Shown here piece by piece: positions 27,146-36,366 of a DNA stretch of 53,257 nt. Location: the NCBI GenBank assembly GCA_013202495.1, contig JABMQQ010000113.1, forward strand, positions 1-53,257, given 5' to 3'. This DNA is from Fidelibacterota bacterium (GTDB lineage: Bacteria > Fidelibacterota > UBA8477 > JABMPR01). The stretch's first letter is position 1. Each line of letters begins with the position of its first letter. Both the position numbers and the translations under genes were made by a program. A model generated the notes under the pieces. It made no database searches. It saw only the letters and a program-made list of their open reading frames with translations, and was not told the origin of the DNA.

Positions 27146-29509
27146 ATGAAAATTAAATGCTTAAAAATGTTGGTATTAAGCTTCATGATGGTCACTGGAA
27201 TTAGCGCTCAAACACCTGATCTGGTGTTACAAGAGAGCATTGATACAGACTATGTCAATTATCTAAACTCCAAAGAATCAGAATGGGAAGCCCAAGTTGC
27301 AATTGGTGGTGATGACGCCTCCACAATGAAAGCCTATATAGGGCTGGCTGCGCTATCATTTGCCTGGACTCATATTGATGCTGATACGGCTTTTGGTGAT
27401 CTCGACTTGTGGGCAGATTCTATTGAAACCAACCTTGATTCAATTTTTACCCGTATAGAGGACGACATAATTCCAATGCTCGACCCATGGGAAATGAATG
27501 CGATACTCACAAATCTAACAGGTTTTTTTGATAGTGGAGATTATGAATCCTTTCGGGATTTCATAAACGACATGGATGAGACACTGGGCAATAATTTTGA
27601 AAATGTTGGATTGACCCTGGAGGATCTAGGGGATGATATCGATGACAATTTCATGATTCATGATTTTGGCCATAATATTGATTCGGTTTACAATCATATT
27701 GCTGATTTTGAATTCTCCTTGCAGATCCTGGCTAATGATATTTCCGATACAGTATTCGTCATTGACCGCGAATTATTTGATCATTTCCATGATCTCAGTG
27801 AAATAGGAGATTCAATCGCAATCAACATGGAGAATTTCGGCGATTATATGGATTCCATCATGATGGTTTACGATGGTGATGTTATGCCTGGGATTTCTGA
27901 ACTGCGCATTGGTCTGAATGGTATGACCGACTTATTGGACACAGTCCGAGTGATTTTTGAGAACGAACCATTTGGACCCTTCGAAATCAATACTGCGCCC
28001 ATTGACTCACTCCAAAGTGCTATTGCTGAGCTGGACACACTGCTTGGTGGTAAAGCCTATGAATTTGGTCCAGATGCAGAAGGCAAAACCATCGTTCCTC
28101 TGGCCATAATTCAGAATCTACCGGAAGGACAAATCGTAGATGTGTATTGGGACTTTTATAGATCCAGCACACCCGAGACCTTCACCTTTGGAGGCATATT
28201 CCCTGATGGAATGGATGCCCAAAATTTAGATCTCCTCTCAGCCGATTTAGTGATGAACAATTGGGATGAAGATGATGCCCTGGACCAACGCATGGCAGCC
28301 CTGAGAATAGCCTGGGAAGCTGACTTACTGTTAGATCCTACAGATCCTGATGCCCATCTGGGATTGGCTGGGATCATGGCCTACGATATGGTCGACGAAT
28401 ACAGCGGTACCTTTGATGATATATTTCGGCTACTGGAAGCAGGTCGAATTGACAGTCTTACCTATCTCTATGATTGGCAAAGTGTAGACTTTTTTGGCGA
28501 TTTGGAAGAAGTGCAAGATCATATGTCCTATTTTACAGAACCGGACAACCCCGCCCACTTCGTCATGCTGGTAAAAACCGAGCTAGATGCGTTTGGACCT
28601 TATATAATCGGACCAAGCAGTGAGTTTGAGATTGTTCATATTCCATGGGTTGCAGTTGCTGCACTGCAGGTGGAATTAGAAATTCTCCAGGGAGCAGCTG
28701 AACTGATCGTGGATGTGGTCACACAGGTATATGACAATCTCGATGAAATCTTTGTTCTCAACCTGGATCCCAGTGTACTTGATTTTAGCAGTATTGAAGA
28801 TGAAATGGATCTGATCCTCATGCTTGAAGAATCGAATCCAAATTTCCTGACCCTCACTGACTATGGAGTGGAGCAGTTTATACAATTAGGTGATGATCTT
28901 GAGGAAGCCCTGTCAATCATCAATGAGTTCTTTGAGCTTATGGTGGGCTTGGCAAATGCCATGCAACCCTATGACAGTGATTTTGGTATTGATGGGTTCT
29001 CCTTTGTAGAAGATATGGAGGAAATGGAAACCATTAGCTTTGATCTCTGGCAAGATTTTGCTTTTCCGGATTCCATGGTGTGGATGGATGACGAGCGAGT
29101 CAACTTTTCGGCCTGGTTTGATAATCCACCTACAAGTTTTCTCCTCATGTGGCGCGGACAGGTATTTGGGAATGATCTAACCTGGGGTGGTCTATTTCCA
29201 GACCGCTTTGTTACGAATATAACTCCAGAGCCTGATGCGTTGCCAATGACCTTTAAGGTCTATGCGGCCTATCCTAATCCCTTCAACCCTGTAACAAATA
29301 TTCGCTTTGACCTGCCTTCAGATGGCATGGTCAATGTCAGCATATTCAATATCCGCGGACAACTGGTTGAAACACTGGTTAAGGAAGAACTGACTGCAGG
29401 TCATCACAATATCCCCTGGACTGCTGCAAGGTTGCCATCGAATCTGTATTTCTATCGGGTTCAATATGATGGTCATGCGGGTACTAATAAGGTTCTATTG
29501 ATTAAATAG
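27146..29509 (+). CDS. Large acidic secreted protein with type IX sorting tail, unknown ectodomain
   Basis: This is a 787-residue exported protein that I cannot assign to a family beyond its tail. It has a signal peptide (to about residue 21, GISAQ), then some 680 strongly acidic residues predicted to be largely helical, with recurring segments of the type 'LEDLGDDIDDNF', 'DSIAINMENFGDYMDSI' and 'IEDDIIPMLDPW'. A proline- and tryptophan-containing region follows, and then the sorting domain with 'YAAYPNPFNPVTNIRFDL' and 'SIFNIRGQLVETL'. The regular acidic helices resemble a coiled or repeat scaffold, and calcium binding is possible but unproven. A predicted outer-membrane barrel gene starts 13 bases after its stop, so the two are probably cotranscribed. 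Confidence 0.82.
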   Translation: MKIKCLKMLVLSFMMVTGISAQTPDLVLQESIDTDYVNYLNSKESEWEAQVAIGGDDASTMKAYIGLAALSFAWTHIDADTAFGDLDLWADSIETNLDSIFTRIEDDIIPMLDPWEMNAILTNLTGFFDSGDYESFRDFINDMDETLGNNFENVGLTLEDLGDDIDDNFMIHDFGHNIDSVYNHIADFEFSLQILANDISDTVFVIDRELFDHFHDLSEIGDSIAINMENFGDYMDSIMMVYDGDVMPGISELRIGLNGMTDLLDTVRVIFENEPFGPFEINTAPIDSLQSAIAELDTLLGGKAYEFGPDAEGKTIVPLAIIQNLPEGQIVDVYWDFYRSSTPETFTFGGIFPDGMDAQNLDLLSADLVMNNWDEDDALDQRMAALRIAWEADLLLDPTDPDAHLGLAGIMAYDMVDEYSGTFDDIFRLLEAGRIDSLTYLYDWQSVDFFGDLEEVQDHMSYFTEPDNPAHFVMLVKTELDAFGPYIIGPSSEFEIVHIPWVAVAALQVELEILQGAAELIVDVVTQVYDNLDEIFVLNLDPSVLDFSSIEDEMDLILMLEESNPNFLTLTDYGVEQFIQLGDDLEEALSIINEFFELMVGLANAMQPYDSDFGIDGFSFVEDMEEMETISFDLWQDFAFPDSMVWMDDERVNFSAWFDNPPTSFLLMWRGQVFGNDLTWGGLFPDRFVTNITPEPDALPMTFKVYAAYPNPFNPVTNIRFDLPSDGMVNVSIFNIRGQLVETLVKEELTAGHHNIPWTAARLPSNLYFYRVQYDGHAGTNKVLLIK

Positions 29510-29522
29510 AATTCTCACTAGC

Positions 29523-30974
29523 TTGAATTTCAAAACATACAAGAGGAAGAAGCAGAGTTTCTTCCTCTTGTTTTATATGGTCTTCATCTCTGCCTCATTA
29601 GCACAGGATTTCTACGAATTCTTGAACAATGCGTTCGATCAACCCACTTTAACAAGAATGAACCTGGCTGATCTTAGCCAAACCCAGCTTAAACTTTCAA
29701 GTGCTTATATCTATCAGGATTATTTTCGTGAGAGAATATCAGGCGAAAGCACCCAGTCACTTTTTGGTGGGGGTGTCACTGTTAATTTGCATGCTATTAA
29801 TGCCAGAAGAAGTTTTAAATATGGAGCCATTTTCAAGATACAGGAACAACATGAAAATTACTCCAACCTCAATTCAGGTCTATTCATAAATACAGATTGT
29901 CTGAACGAAGGCCGCGATCTCGACTTACAATTAGCCCTGGGCAATGAGAGAATGCTATGGGGTTTGAGAATTGACCAGCGCAGTACAATATTTACCGCTC
30001 CCTTGCTGATAAATGAATATCCTGAATCTGAAGATTCTCAGATGAATAGTTACTTTCTTGATTGGCTGGAACCCAGTTTTGGAAATGAATTAGACGCCCA
30101 TGGTAAATTCGATTTAACTGGATTACAGACCTTTACCAGCTTGCCCCTGGGGTCGAATCTGATTCTGAATCTCAATTACAGAGTATCAGAAACCACCTTT
30201 GCACCAAATGTCGAGTATTTGAATAGTTCCAATATCGATGAGTTGAGGGGTGATCGTCAGATGGTTTTTGATGGTGCCAACGTCAACCAGTTCCTTGAGA
30301 TAAGCCTGGAAAATCCACTCCGGTCATTTAAACCGACTTTGACCCTACAGAAGAACAATGCTGACCTGACCATAGAAAATCCCCTCCCTGAGGGTGTTAT
30401 TGATGATTTTCCAGAATTGGGATGGCTTGATTTCAGCCGCGGGGGTGGTGCATTTTCTATTGAAAACCAACTACAAAATCTGGATCTGAAACTTGGTGTT
30501 GGATATTCCCAATGGGAGGCAAATACTGAGATGACTACCCCGGTGTTGGGACGTTATTGGTTTTTCCCCATTGCTCATGCAGCTCAATTGCATATATCTG
30601 GAAAAAGTATCTCACAACATCTGAGCCTCCGCCGCGAACTAATTCATCGAGGAATTAGCGTAGATCTAAATGCAGGATACCAACATGCTTACTTTGATTT
30701 TATGGTTAGAGGTGAAGCTGAACTCGAATTTAATATCCGCTCTGTTCCCATCCATGATCCCTTGCAATTCCATTTGCATACGATTTCCATAGGAGTTCCC
30801 ATAAGCTACACCTTCAATTCCTTTACTCTGCACTATGAAATCAATCAGGTGATCCCCTGGTTGAAACGAATGGATGACAGCGCCTTCAATTTTCAAGGGG
30901 AAGGGTATCAGCCTGACCGAAAAGTGCGAGGCGGAGGTCAACACATGATTGAATTGAGTTATAAACTGAGCTAA
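29523..30974 (+). CDS. Predicted outer-membrane beta-barrel protein, unknown function
   Basis: This is a 483-residue exported protein with a basic, hydrophobic N-terminus (KRKKQSFFLLFYMVFISASLA, cleavage near SLAQD) and then alternating beta strands with aromatic girdles typical of outer-membrane barrels, such as 'GSNLILNLNYRVSETTF', 'LQNLDLKLGVGYSQW' and 'MIELSYKLS' at the end. I do not recognise the family. The only start that includes the whole signal peptide is TTG 29523; no good ribosome site precedes it, so coupling to the gene 13 bases upstream is likely. Its position directly behind a type IX-sorted protein suggests an anchor or channel partner, which is inference only. Confidence 0.72.
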   Translation: MNFKTYKRKKQSFFLLFYMVFISASLAQDFYEFLNNAFDQPTLTRMNLADLSQTQLKLSSAYIYQDYFRERISGESTQSLFGGGVTVNLHAINARRSFKYGAIFKIQEQHENYSNLNSGLFINTDCLNEGRDLDLQLALGNERMLWGLRIDQRSTIFTAPLLINEYPESEDSQMNSYFLDWLEPSFGNELDAHGKFDLTGLQTFTSLPLGSNLILNLNYRVSETTFAPNVEYLNSSNIDELRGDRQMVFDGANVNQFLEISLENPLRSFKPTLTLQKNNADLTIENPLPEGVIDDFPELGWLDFSRGGGAFSIENQLQNLDLKLGVGYSQWEANTEMTTPVLGRYWFFPIAHAAQLHISGKSISQHLSLRRELIHRGISVDLNAGYQHAYFDFMVRGEAELEFNIRSVPIHDPLQFHLHTISIGVPISYTFNSFTLHYEINQVIPWLKRMDDSAFNFQGEGYQPDRKVRGGGQHMIELSYKLS

Positions 30975-31083
30975 TTGATCAGGGGATGGAGATCTCGATC
31001 GGTTGTCGTTCTGCGAACTTTGACCTGACAAATGAGCTCAATGACCAGACCTTTATTGAATCCTGTTTACTTCAATCCTCCCA

Positions 31084-32001
31084 TTAATGTCCACCCTCAA
31101 TTTCGTAGTCTAATTCACCAGCCTCGATGGCAATTGTCAGCTGGTTTTCTTCTGGAGGGAGGGGGCAAGTCGCATAGGGTGAAAAGGCACAGGGCATGTT
31201 GTAGGATTTATTAAAATCAATGAATGTTGTACCATTTCCATCAACAGCAGGAATCACAAGAAAACGACCTGCACCGTAGGTACTTAGCCCATTTGTAGCA
31301 TCTCCAAAAATAATGAAATAATTTTTATCACCTGGATCAGCCAGTGGAGTTAGCGTGAGCGCCTTTCCATTTACTTCAAAATGCAAGATTCCCGGGGTAG
31401 AGCTGGGACTGGTATCACCGAGAACGTTCACAATATCAACAGTCCTGGTGGTGTCGAATGTTTCCAAAGTGGCAAGAACCCTCCAACTGCTATCAATGGG
31501 AAATAATTCTGTAGGTTTGAAGTTTACATAATTTGGGTGCTGGGAATCTCTAAGACGAACACCAACACGATCGCCTCTTTGAATAATGTACCATGTGAGA
31601 TTTTCCCAGGTGAGAATATCCGGTTCACCATCACTATCCTTTTTGAGGTCACTTCTAGTGATAAGTGAGTCACGGAGGAAAATATGGATGCTATCTGCAA
31701 CACTGATGGATACACTGTCACCATTCAAATGCAAGACTCCCATGTAGCCGGGGACACTTGCCCCAGGAAATACGAGATGGTTTTTACTGTCACCCCCAAA
31801 TCGATTATCGCCCTCTTCAAGCCAGAAAAGACCTGATAGAGTGAGCCAACCAGTGGGCTGGTTGAGTCGTTCATTTCTGGATTGATGCCAGACACCGATC
31901 TGCTTTTCATATTCAGATATTTTACCCGCTGGTGCAGGTGGTGTTGTTACGCAGGCAGAAAGGAAAAATATGATTGCTAGTATATAGAATTGAAATCGCA
32001 T
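31084..32001 (-). CDS. DUF1684 domain lipoprotein
   Basis: This is a 305-residue lipoprotein of the DUF1684 family. The signal ends at lipobox FLSAC. The domain shows 'GWLTLSGLFWLEEGDNRFGG' near the start, 'RVGVRLRDSQHP', and the hallmark C-terminal block 'DFNKSYNMPCAF' followed by 'SPYATCPLPPEENQL' and 'IEAGEL'. The function of DUF1684 is unknown. I start at ATG 32001, behind a GGAG; an in-frame ATG at 32076 would push the signal peptide inward. It converges with the barrel gene (109 bases between stops) and diverges from the TRAP operon. Confidence 0.88.
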   Translation of the reverse strand: MRFQFYILAIIFFLSACVTTPPAPAGKISEYEKQIGVWHQSRNERLNQPTGWLTLSGLFWLEEGDNRFGGDSKNHLVFPGASVPGYMGVLHLNGDSVSISVADSIHIFLRDSLITRSDLKKDSDGEPDILTWENLTWYIIQRGDRVGVRLRDSQHPNYVNFKPTELFPIDSSWRVLATLETFDTTRTVDIVNVLGDTSPSSTPGILHFEVNGKALTLTPLADPGDKNYFIIFGDATNGLSTYGAGRFLVIPAVDGNGTTFIDFNKSYNMPCAFSPYATCPLPPEENQLTIAIEAGELDYEIEGGH

Positions 32002-32503
32002 GAATGCTCCATTTTCCATTGTGTTATTTATCAACTTCTTCGGGGTCGAAAGTAGTCTGTCTAGACTTACAGACAATCAACTTCAGTCTCTAGACATCAA
32101 ATGGGGGTAGGCATTCGCCAGCCCTTTTTTTAACTCATGACACTTGAAATCCCTGTTCAACCTCGCAAATGTTCCATATAGGATGGTGTTGGTTCCATCT
32201 GTGACAGAATTTCTGCGAGTTAAGGGTTAACCTTATAAGGAGTCTTGCGAATAAACATGAGAGATCAAGGAAGTTCCTAGTGGAATGATTATAACTATTA
32301 ATTATGTAATTCTTTGATGATAGCAGAATATTTTTAGATTCATTCTACCAGGCAGTACAATTGGCTCTAAATATTCTCCTGACTTCGGTCTGAACGCAAT
32401 ATTCTGAATTAAGCTTCGGCTTATTATAGATGTAAAAAGTTGAAATACAATTATCTGAGGGGGACATCCTCTCTAAACTCGTCATCACACATGAGGAGGT
32501 CTC
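32002..32503. other. Divergent intergenic region between the DUF1684 and TatT genes
   Basis: About 500 bases have no gene. A dyad TGTCTAGA/TCTAGACA (32058-32065 and 32089-32096), with an overlapping GTCTGT/ACAGAC, lies close to the DUF1684 gene and could be an operator. AATATTCT occurs twice near 32370-32410. The TatT gene has a strong GAGGAGG ribosome site at about 32491. The TRAP operon promoter must be here, but I cannot place it. Confidence 0.5.
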
Positions 32504-33442
32504 ATGGGAAAACCTGGAAAACTGATAGTCATCATTCTGATTGTGAGTGGTCTGTTCTCATGCTCAGTCCAGAAAATGGCAATCAATACCGTTGCGGATG
32601 CACTCTCGGGATCAACTTCAGGTGTATTTGCCTCAGATGATTTACCTGAGTTTGTAGCCGAAGCGGTCCCATTTGGGCTCAAATTGAATGAAGCCCTGCT
32701 GGAACAAACACCTCAGCATAAGGGATTACTCCTGGCTCTCGCATCGGGATATGCTCAATACTCATATGCCTTCGTTCAACTGCCCGCAGACACACTGACA
32801 CCCTGGAATTCGAAACGCTCCAAAGCATTAAAAACATACGCAAAAAAGTTATATCTCCGTAGTCGCTATTACGGCTTCCGAGCCATGGAAGTCGATTCAC
32901 CAGACTTTAAAACGAGACTCTTTGATCAGCCTGATGTCATCCTGGCTCAAATGACTGTTGAAGATGTGCCCACACTGTATTGGCTCGGGCTATCCTGGAT
33001 TGGAGCCATTTCCATATCCATGACAGATCTGAGCTTGTTGGTAGAGCTACAATATGCAGAGAAAGTTCTTAAGCGATGTCTTGAATTAGATGAGAGTTAT
33101 GGGGAAGGTGCCCTGCATGAATTCTTTGTAACTTATGATGGTAGCAGGAGTGAAGCCATGGGCGGAGGCGCTGAAAAGGCAAGAGCCCATTATGTCCGTG
33201 CCCTGGAATTAACCGAGGGCAGGAAGGCAAGTCCACATGTGGCACTGGCTACCACCGTCGCCATACAAAACCAGGATGTTGAAGGCTATCGCAGCCTACT
33301 CAATCAGGCTTTGGCCGTTGATGTAAATGCCTATCCCCAGTACAAACTTGAGAACACCATCGCCCAGAGAAAGGCCCATTGGTATCTCAATAATATTGGA
33401 GACTATTTTTTACTGGATGAAGGAGACGAAGACGATGAATAG
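32504..33442 (+). CDS. tatT: TRAP transporter T-component (TatT) lipoprotein
   Basis: TatT is a periplasmic, TPR-like helical lipoprotein that trimerises and works with a DctP-type binding protein in a subclass of TRAP transporters. The 312-residue chain has lipobox LFSC (Cys near residue 20) and the family pattern 'LLALASGYAQYSYAFVQ', 'ALKTYAKKLYLRSRYYGFRA', 'LYWLGLSWIGAIS', 'LELDESYGEGALHEF' and 'AHWYLNNIGDYFL'. A GAGGAGG site precedes ATG 32504. It overlaps the DctP gene by eight bases, so the transport genes form one operon. The likely cargo of TatT systems is a hydrophobic or organic acid ligand; the substrate is not known here. Confidence 0.9.
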   Translation: MGKPGKLIVIILIVSGLFSCSVQKMAINTVADALSGSTSGVFASDDLPEFVAEAVPFGLKLNEALLEQTPQHKGLLLALASGYAQYSYAFVQLPADTLTPWNSKRSKALKTYAKKLYLRSRYYGFRAMEVDSPDFKTRLFDQPDVILAQMTVEDVPTLYWLGLSWIGAISISMTDLSLLVELQYAEKVLKRCLELDESYGEGALHEFFVTYDGSRSEAMGGGAEKARAHYVRALELTEGRKASPHVALATTVAIQNQDVEGYRSLLNQALAVDVNAYPQYKLENTIAQRKAHWYLNNIGDYFLLDEGDEDDE

Positions 33443-34442
33443 ATCACGCCTATATCTAGGCTTATTAATATTTGGACTCACCATAACATTATCCTTTTCG
33501 CAAACCATTAAAATGGGGACGCTAGCACCATTGAGTTCACCATGGCATGATGCCATGGTGGTTATGGGTGAAGATTGGAGTGAGATATCTGGTGGTAAAA
33601 TTAAAATGAAGCTCTATGCCGGCGGTATCCTGGGGGATGAGTCAGATATGGTACGCAAAATGCGTATTGGTCAATTGCATGCCGCTGCTCTCACTATTGA
33701 AGGATTGATGTATATCATTCCTGAAATCGATGTCTTACGGATGCCCATGATGATACAGACGGACGCCGAGCTCAACTATATCCGCGACAAAATGTCTGAC
33801 TACTTCACTGGGTTGCTTGAGGAGCGAGGTTTTAAGTTATTAACCTGGAGTGATGCTGGCTGGGCACATCTCTTTACTAACGCCCCTGTGATATATCCGG
33901 AAGATCTGAAAAAAACCAATCAGATCATATTTCTCTGGGCTGGGGGATCGGGCAAGCGTGGCTGGCTGGATGCTGGTTATAATGCTGTAGAAGTTTCTGC
34001 CCCCGATATATTTATGTCACTACAAACTGGTCTCATCACCACCCTGACGACAACTCCCATAATTGCCCTTAGTTATCAATGGTTTCCTGCTGTTCCGTAT
34101 ACAATCGATATGAAAGCCGGTCCACTACCTGGCGCCATTATCATGACCAAAAAAAAATGGGACAAAATTTCTGAAGATATTCAGGTCTCACTCCTTGAAA
34201 AAACTTTGGAGCGAGGAGATGAACTCTCGGAAAAAGTAGTACAACTTGAAACTGAAGCCTTGCAGGTGATGCAAGAAAATGGCCTAACCATACTTCATGC
34301 ACCCGATGATGCTAGGGCGGCGTGGCAGGACTTAGTCGAAGCCTATATGTACCCGGAGATATTCGAGCAGGAAGTACCTGAAGAACTCTATCTGCAGGTA
34401 AAAGAGATGCTCGATGAATTTCGAAGTAAATCAAAAGAATAA
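33435..34442 (+). CDS. TRAP transporter substrate-binding protein (DctP family)
   Basis: This is the 335-residue periplasmic binding protein of the TRAP system. After a signal peptide (cleavage near LSFSQ) comes the DctP fold: 'IKMGTLAPLSSPWHDAMV', 'SGGKIKMKLYAGGILGDESD', 'VRKMRIGQLHAAALTIEGL', then 'FTNAPVIYPEDLKKTNQIIF' in place of the usual R-x-P-x-x-PEDLKG block. The usual Arg that binds the carboxylate is not obvious, which fits the TatP branch with non-classical ligands. I start at ATG 33435, eight bases inside the tatT stop; an in-frame ATG at 33327 lies within tatT. Confidence 0.92.
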   Translation: MNRSRLYLGLLIFGLTITLSFSQTIKMGTLAPLSSPWHDAMVVMGEDWSEISGGKIKMKLYAGGILGDESDMVRKMRIGQLHAAALTIEGLMYIIPEIDVLRMPMMIQTDAELNYIRDKMSDYFTGLLEERGFKLLTWSDAGWAHLFTNAPVIYPEDLKKTNQIIFLWAGGSGKRGWLDAGYNAVEVSAPDIFMSLQTGLITTLTTTPIIALSYQWFPAVPYTIDMKAGPLPGAIIMTKKKWDKISEDIQVSLLEKTLERGDELSEKVVQLETEALQVMQENGLTILHAPDDARAAWQDLVEAYMYPEIFEQEVPEELYLQVKEMLDEFRSKSKE

Positions 34443-34448
34443 ATACGA

Positions 34449-36260
34449 ATGAAGTTCTGGTCACGAGCAAACAACCACCTTGCCTTGGTTGAGAATATCA
34501 CTCTGGCTACTTGCCTCATGCTCATGGCTGCATTCCCTGTGTTGGAAATCATATCTCGGACATTTGGAGTCCTCGGGATAACTGGATCCACAGATTACAC
34601 ACGTCATCTTACACTCATCATTGGTCTCCTTGGGGCAATTATTACCAGTCGGGAGGGCAGCCACCTTAGCATACACGCAGTCGTTGAATATATTCCTTCT
34701 CGCATTCGTTCTGAGGTGGTGGCTTTTACCAGAGGAGTAACTCTTGCTGTGTGTATTGGATTAACCTGGGCGGGATTCCACTTTGTACAAGTAGAGTATC
34801 ATTCTCCAAACACAGTAGGTCAGTTAATACCGATCTGGATAGTACTCATGATCCTACCTGTGGGTTATGCAGGTGTAGCCTTAAGAGAAATTCACAATAT
34901 TGTTGGCCTGCGATCTCGCCTTATAGCAGTAAGTGTAGCAGGCATACTCTCTCTCTTCGCCTGGTGGGCGTCCCCTGAATTGTTATCCTCACTGCTAATC
35001 CCAATCATTATTGGCTTTCTGGCAGCCTCCCTTTTTGGCTTGCCTATCTTTGCCTGGATTGGTGGTATTGCGCTGGTGCTTTTTTTAGCGGAAGACATTT
35101 CTATTGCAGCCATATCTGTGGAAACTTACCGCATTGTAGCATCACCAGTTTTACCTACTATTCCCTTATTCACATTAGCTGGATATATGCTGGCAGAGGG
35201 GGGCGCTAGTAAGCGACTTGTCAAATTATTCAAACATCTCTTGGGATGGCTCCCAGCTGGTCCGGCGATAGCGGCTGTTTTTGTATGCACGTTTTTCACT
35301 ACATTTACTGGCGCATCTGGAGTTACTATTTTAGCCATGGGCGGGCTGTTATTGCCTGTCTTACTTGCTTCTGGATTTACTAAAAGTTTTTCAATCGGAT
35401 TGGTAACTGCAACAGGGAGCTTGGGATTATTATTCCCACCAGCCTTACCTATCATTTTTTACGGTGTCATTTCACATACTCCCATAGATCAACTCTTTCT
35501 GGCAGGCATTATACCAGGGTTGTTGCTTTTAGCCGCCGTTTCAGTCTATGTTTGGTACAGAAGTACGAAAATGGAGATTAAAAATTATCCCTTTGATAAA
35601 CAGGCAGCCTGGCAATCCATCCTTCATGCTAAATGGGAATTAATAATCCCCATCATTGCCTTTGGGGGAATATTCGGTGGTATCATGACCTTAGTTGAGA
35701 CTGCCGCAGCTGTGGTATTTTATGTGATAATTATTGGAACTCTGGTACATAGGGATATACGAATTAGGGGCCAATTTCTGGAGATTTGTGTGAAGAGTGC
35801 CACTTTATTGGGTGGTATTCTAATTATCCTGAGCGTATCCATGGGATTTACAAATTATTTGGTGGATGCTGAAATACCAACCAGAGCCAGCGCGTGGGTG
35901 GCCGCCAATATTGACAGCACAATTACTTTCCTATTATTCCTCAATCTGTTTTTACTTATTGTTGGGTGTGTGATGGACATTTTCTCAGCAATCATGGTGG
36001 TGGTACCTATCATCATACCCATGGCAGCAGTTTTTGGCGTGCACCCGCTCCATCTCGGGATCATCTTTCTGGCAAACCTGGAACTTGGCTATCTCACACC
36101 ACCTGTGGGGATGAATCTCTTCCTCTCGGCTATTCGCTTTGAACGACCTTTACCCCAGGTGTATAGAGATACCCTACCCTTCTTTTTGCTGCTGCTTGTC
36201 ATGGTTCTCGTCATTACCTATCTACCGGGAATGGTGCTCTGGTTACCTGGTGCTAATTAA
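34449..36260 (+). CDS. TRAP transporter fused small and large permease (DctQM)
   Basis: This is a 603-residue inner-membrane protein. Residues 1 to about 165 are the four-helix DctQ part (with 'DYTRHLTLIIGLLGAIITSR', then EGSHLSIH). From about 175 onward is the DctM part, with 'FTLAGYMLAEGGASKRLV', 'FFTTFTGASGVTILAMGGLL', 'GSLGLLFPPALPIIFYG' and 'ELGYLTPPVGMNLFLSAIRF'. DctM takes up substrate with sodium by an elevator mechanism. It starts six bases after the DctP gene and ends about 40 bases before a strong terminator. Fused QM proteins are known; here the fusion goes with TatT and DctP in a complete three-gene operon. Confidence 0.95.
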   Translation: MKFWSRANNHLALVENITLATCLMLMAAFPVLEIISRTFGVLGITGSTDYTRHLTLIIGLLGAIITSREGSHLSIHAVVEYIPSRIRSEVVAFTRGVTLAVCIGLTWAGFHFVQVEYHSPNTVGQLIPIWIVLMILPVGYAGVALREIHNIVGLRSRLIAVSVAGILSLFAWWASPELLSSLLIPIIIGFLAASLFGLPIFAWIGGIALVLFLAEDISIAAISVETYRIVASPVLPTIPLFTLAGYMLAEGGASKRLVKLFKHLLGWLPAGPAIAAVFVCTFFTTFTGASGVTILAMGGLLLPVLLASGFTKSFSIGLVTATGSLGLLFPPALPIIFYGVISHTPIDQLFLAGIIPGLLLLAAVSVYVWYRSTKMEIKNYPFDKQAAWQSILHAKWELIIPIIAFGGIFGGIMTLVETAAAVVFYVIIIGTLVHRDIRIRGQFLEICVKSATLLGGILIILSVSMGFTNYLVDAEIPTRASAWVAANIDSTITFLLFLNLFLLIVGCVMDIFSAIMVVVPIIIPMAAVFGVHPLHLGIIFLANLELGYLTPPVGMNLFLSAIRFERPLPQVYRDTLPFFLLLLVMVLVITYLPGMVLWLPGAN

Positions 36261-36301
36261 AGATTTGAACCGCAGTATCCACAACAGCATCCCTAATAAA
36301 T

Positions 36302-36335
36302 AAAGAAGGAGCCATCAATCGATGGCTCCTTCTTT
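36302..36335. terminator. Bidirectional terminator between the TRAP operon and the activase gene
   Basis: AAAGAAGGAGCCATC and GATGGCTCCTTCTTT form a perfect 15-bp stem around a 4-base AATC loop, with A- and T-rich ends. Both converging transcripts, from 36260 and from 36367, can stop here. Confidence 0.93.
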
Positions 36336-36366
36336 GATACTGGGAGTTACAAATGAAGACGTGCTA

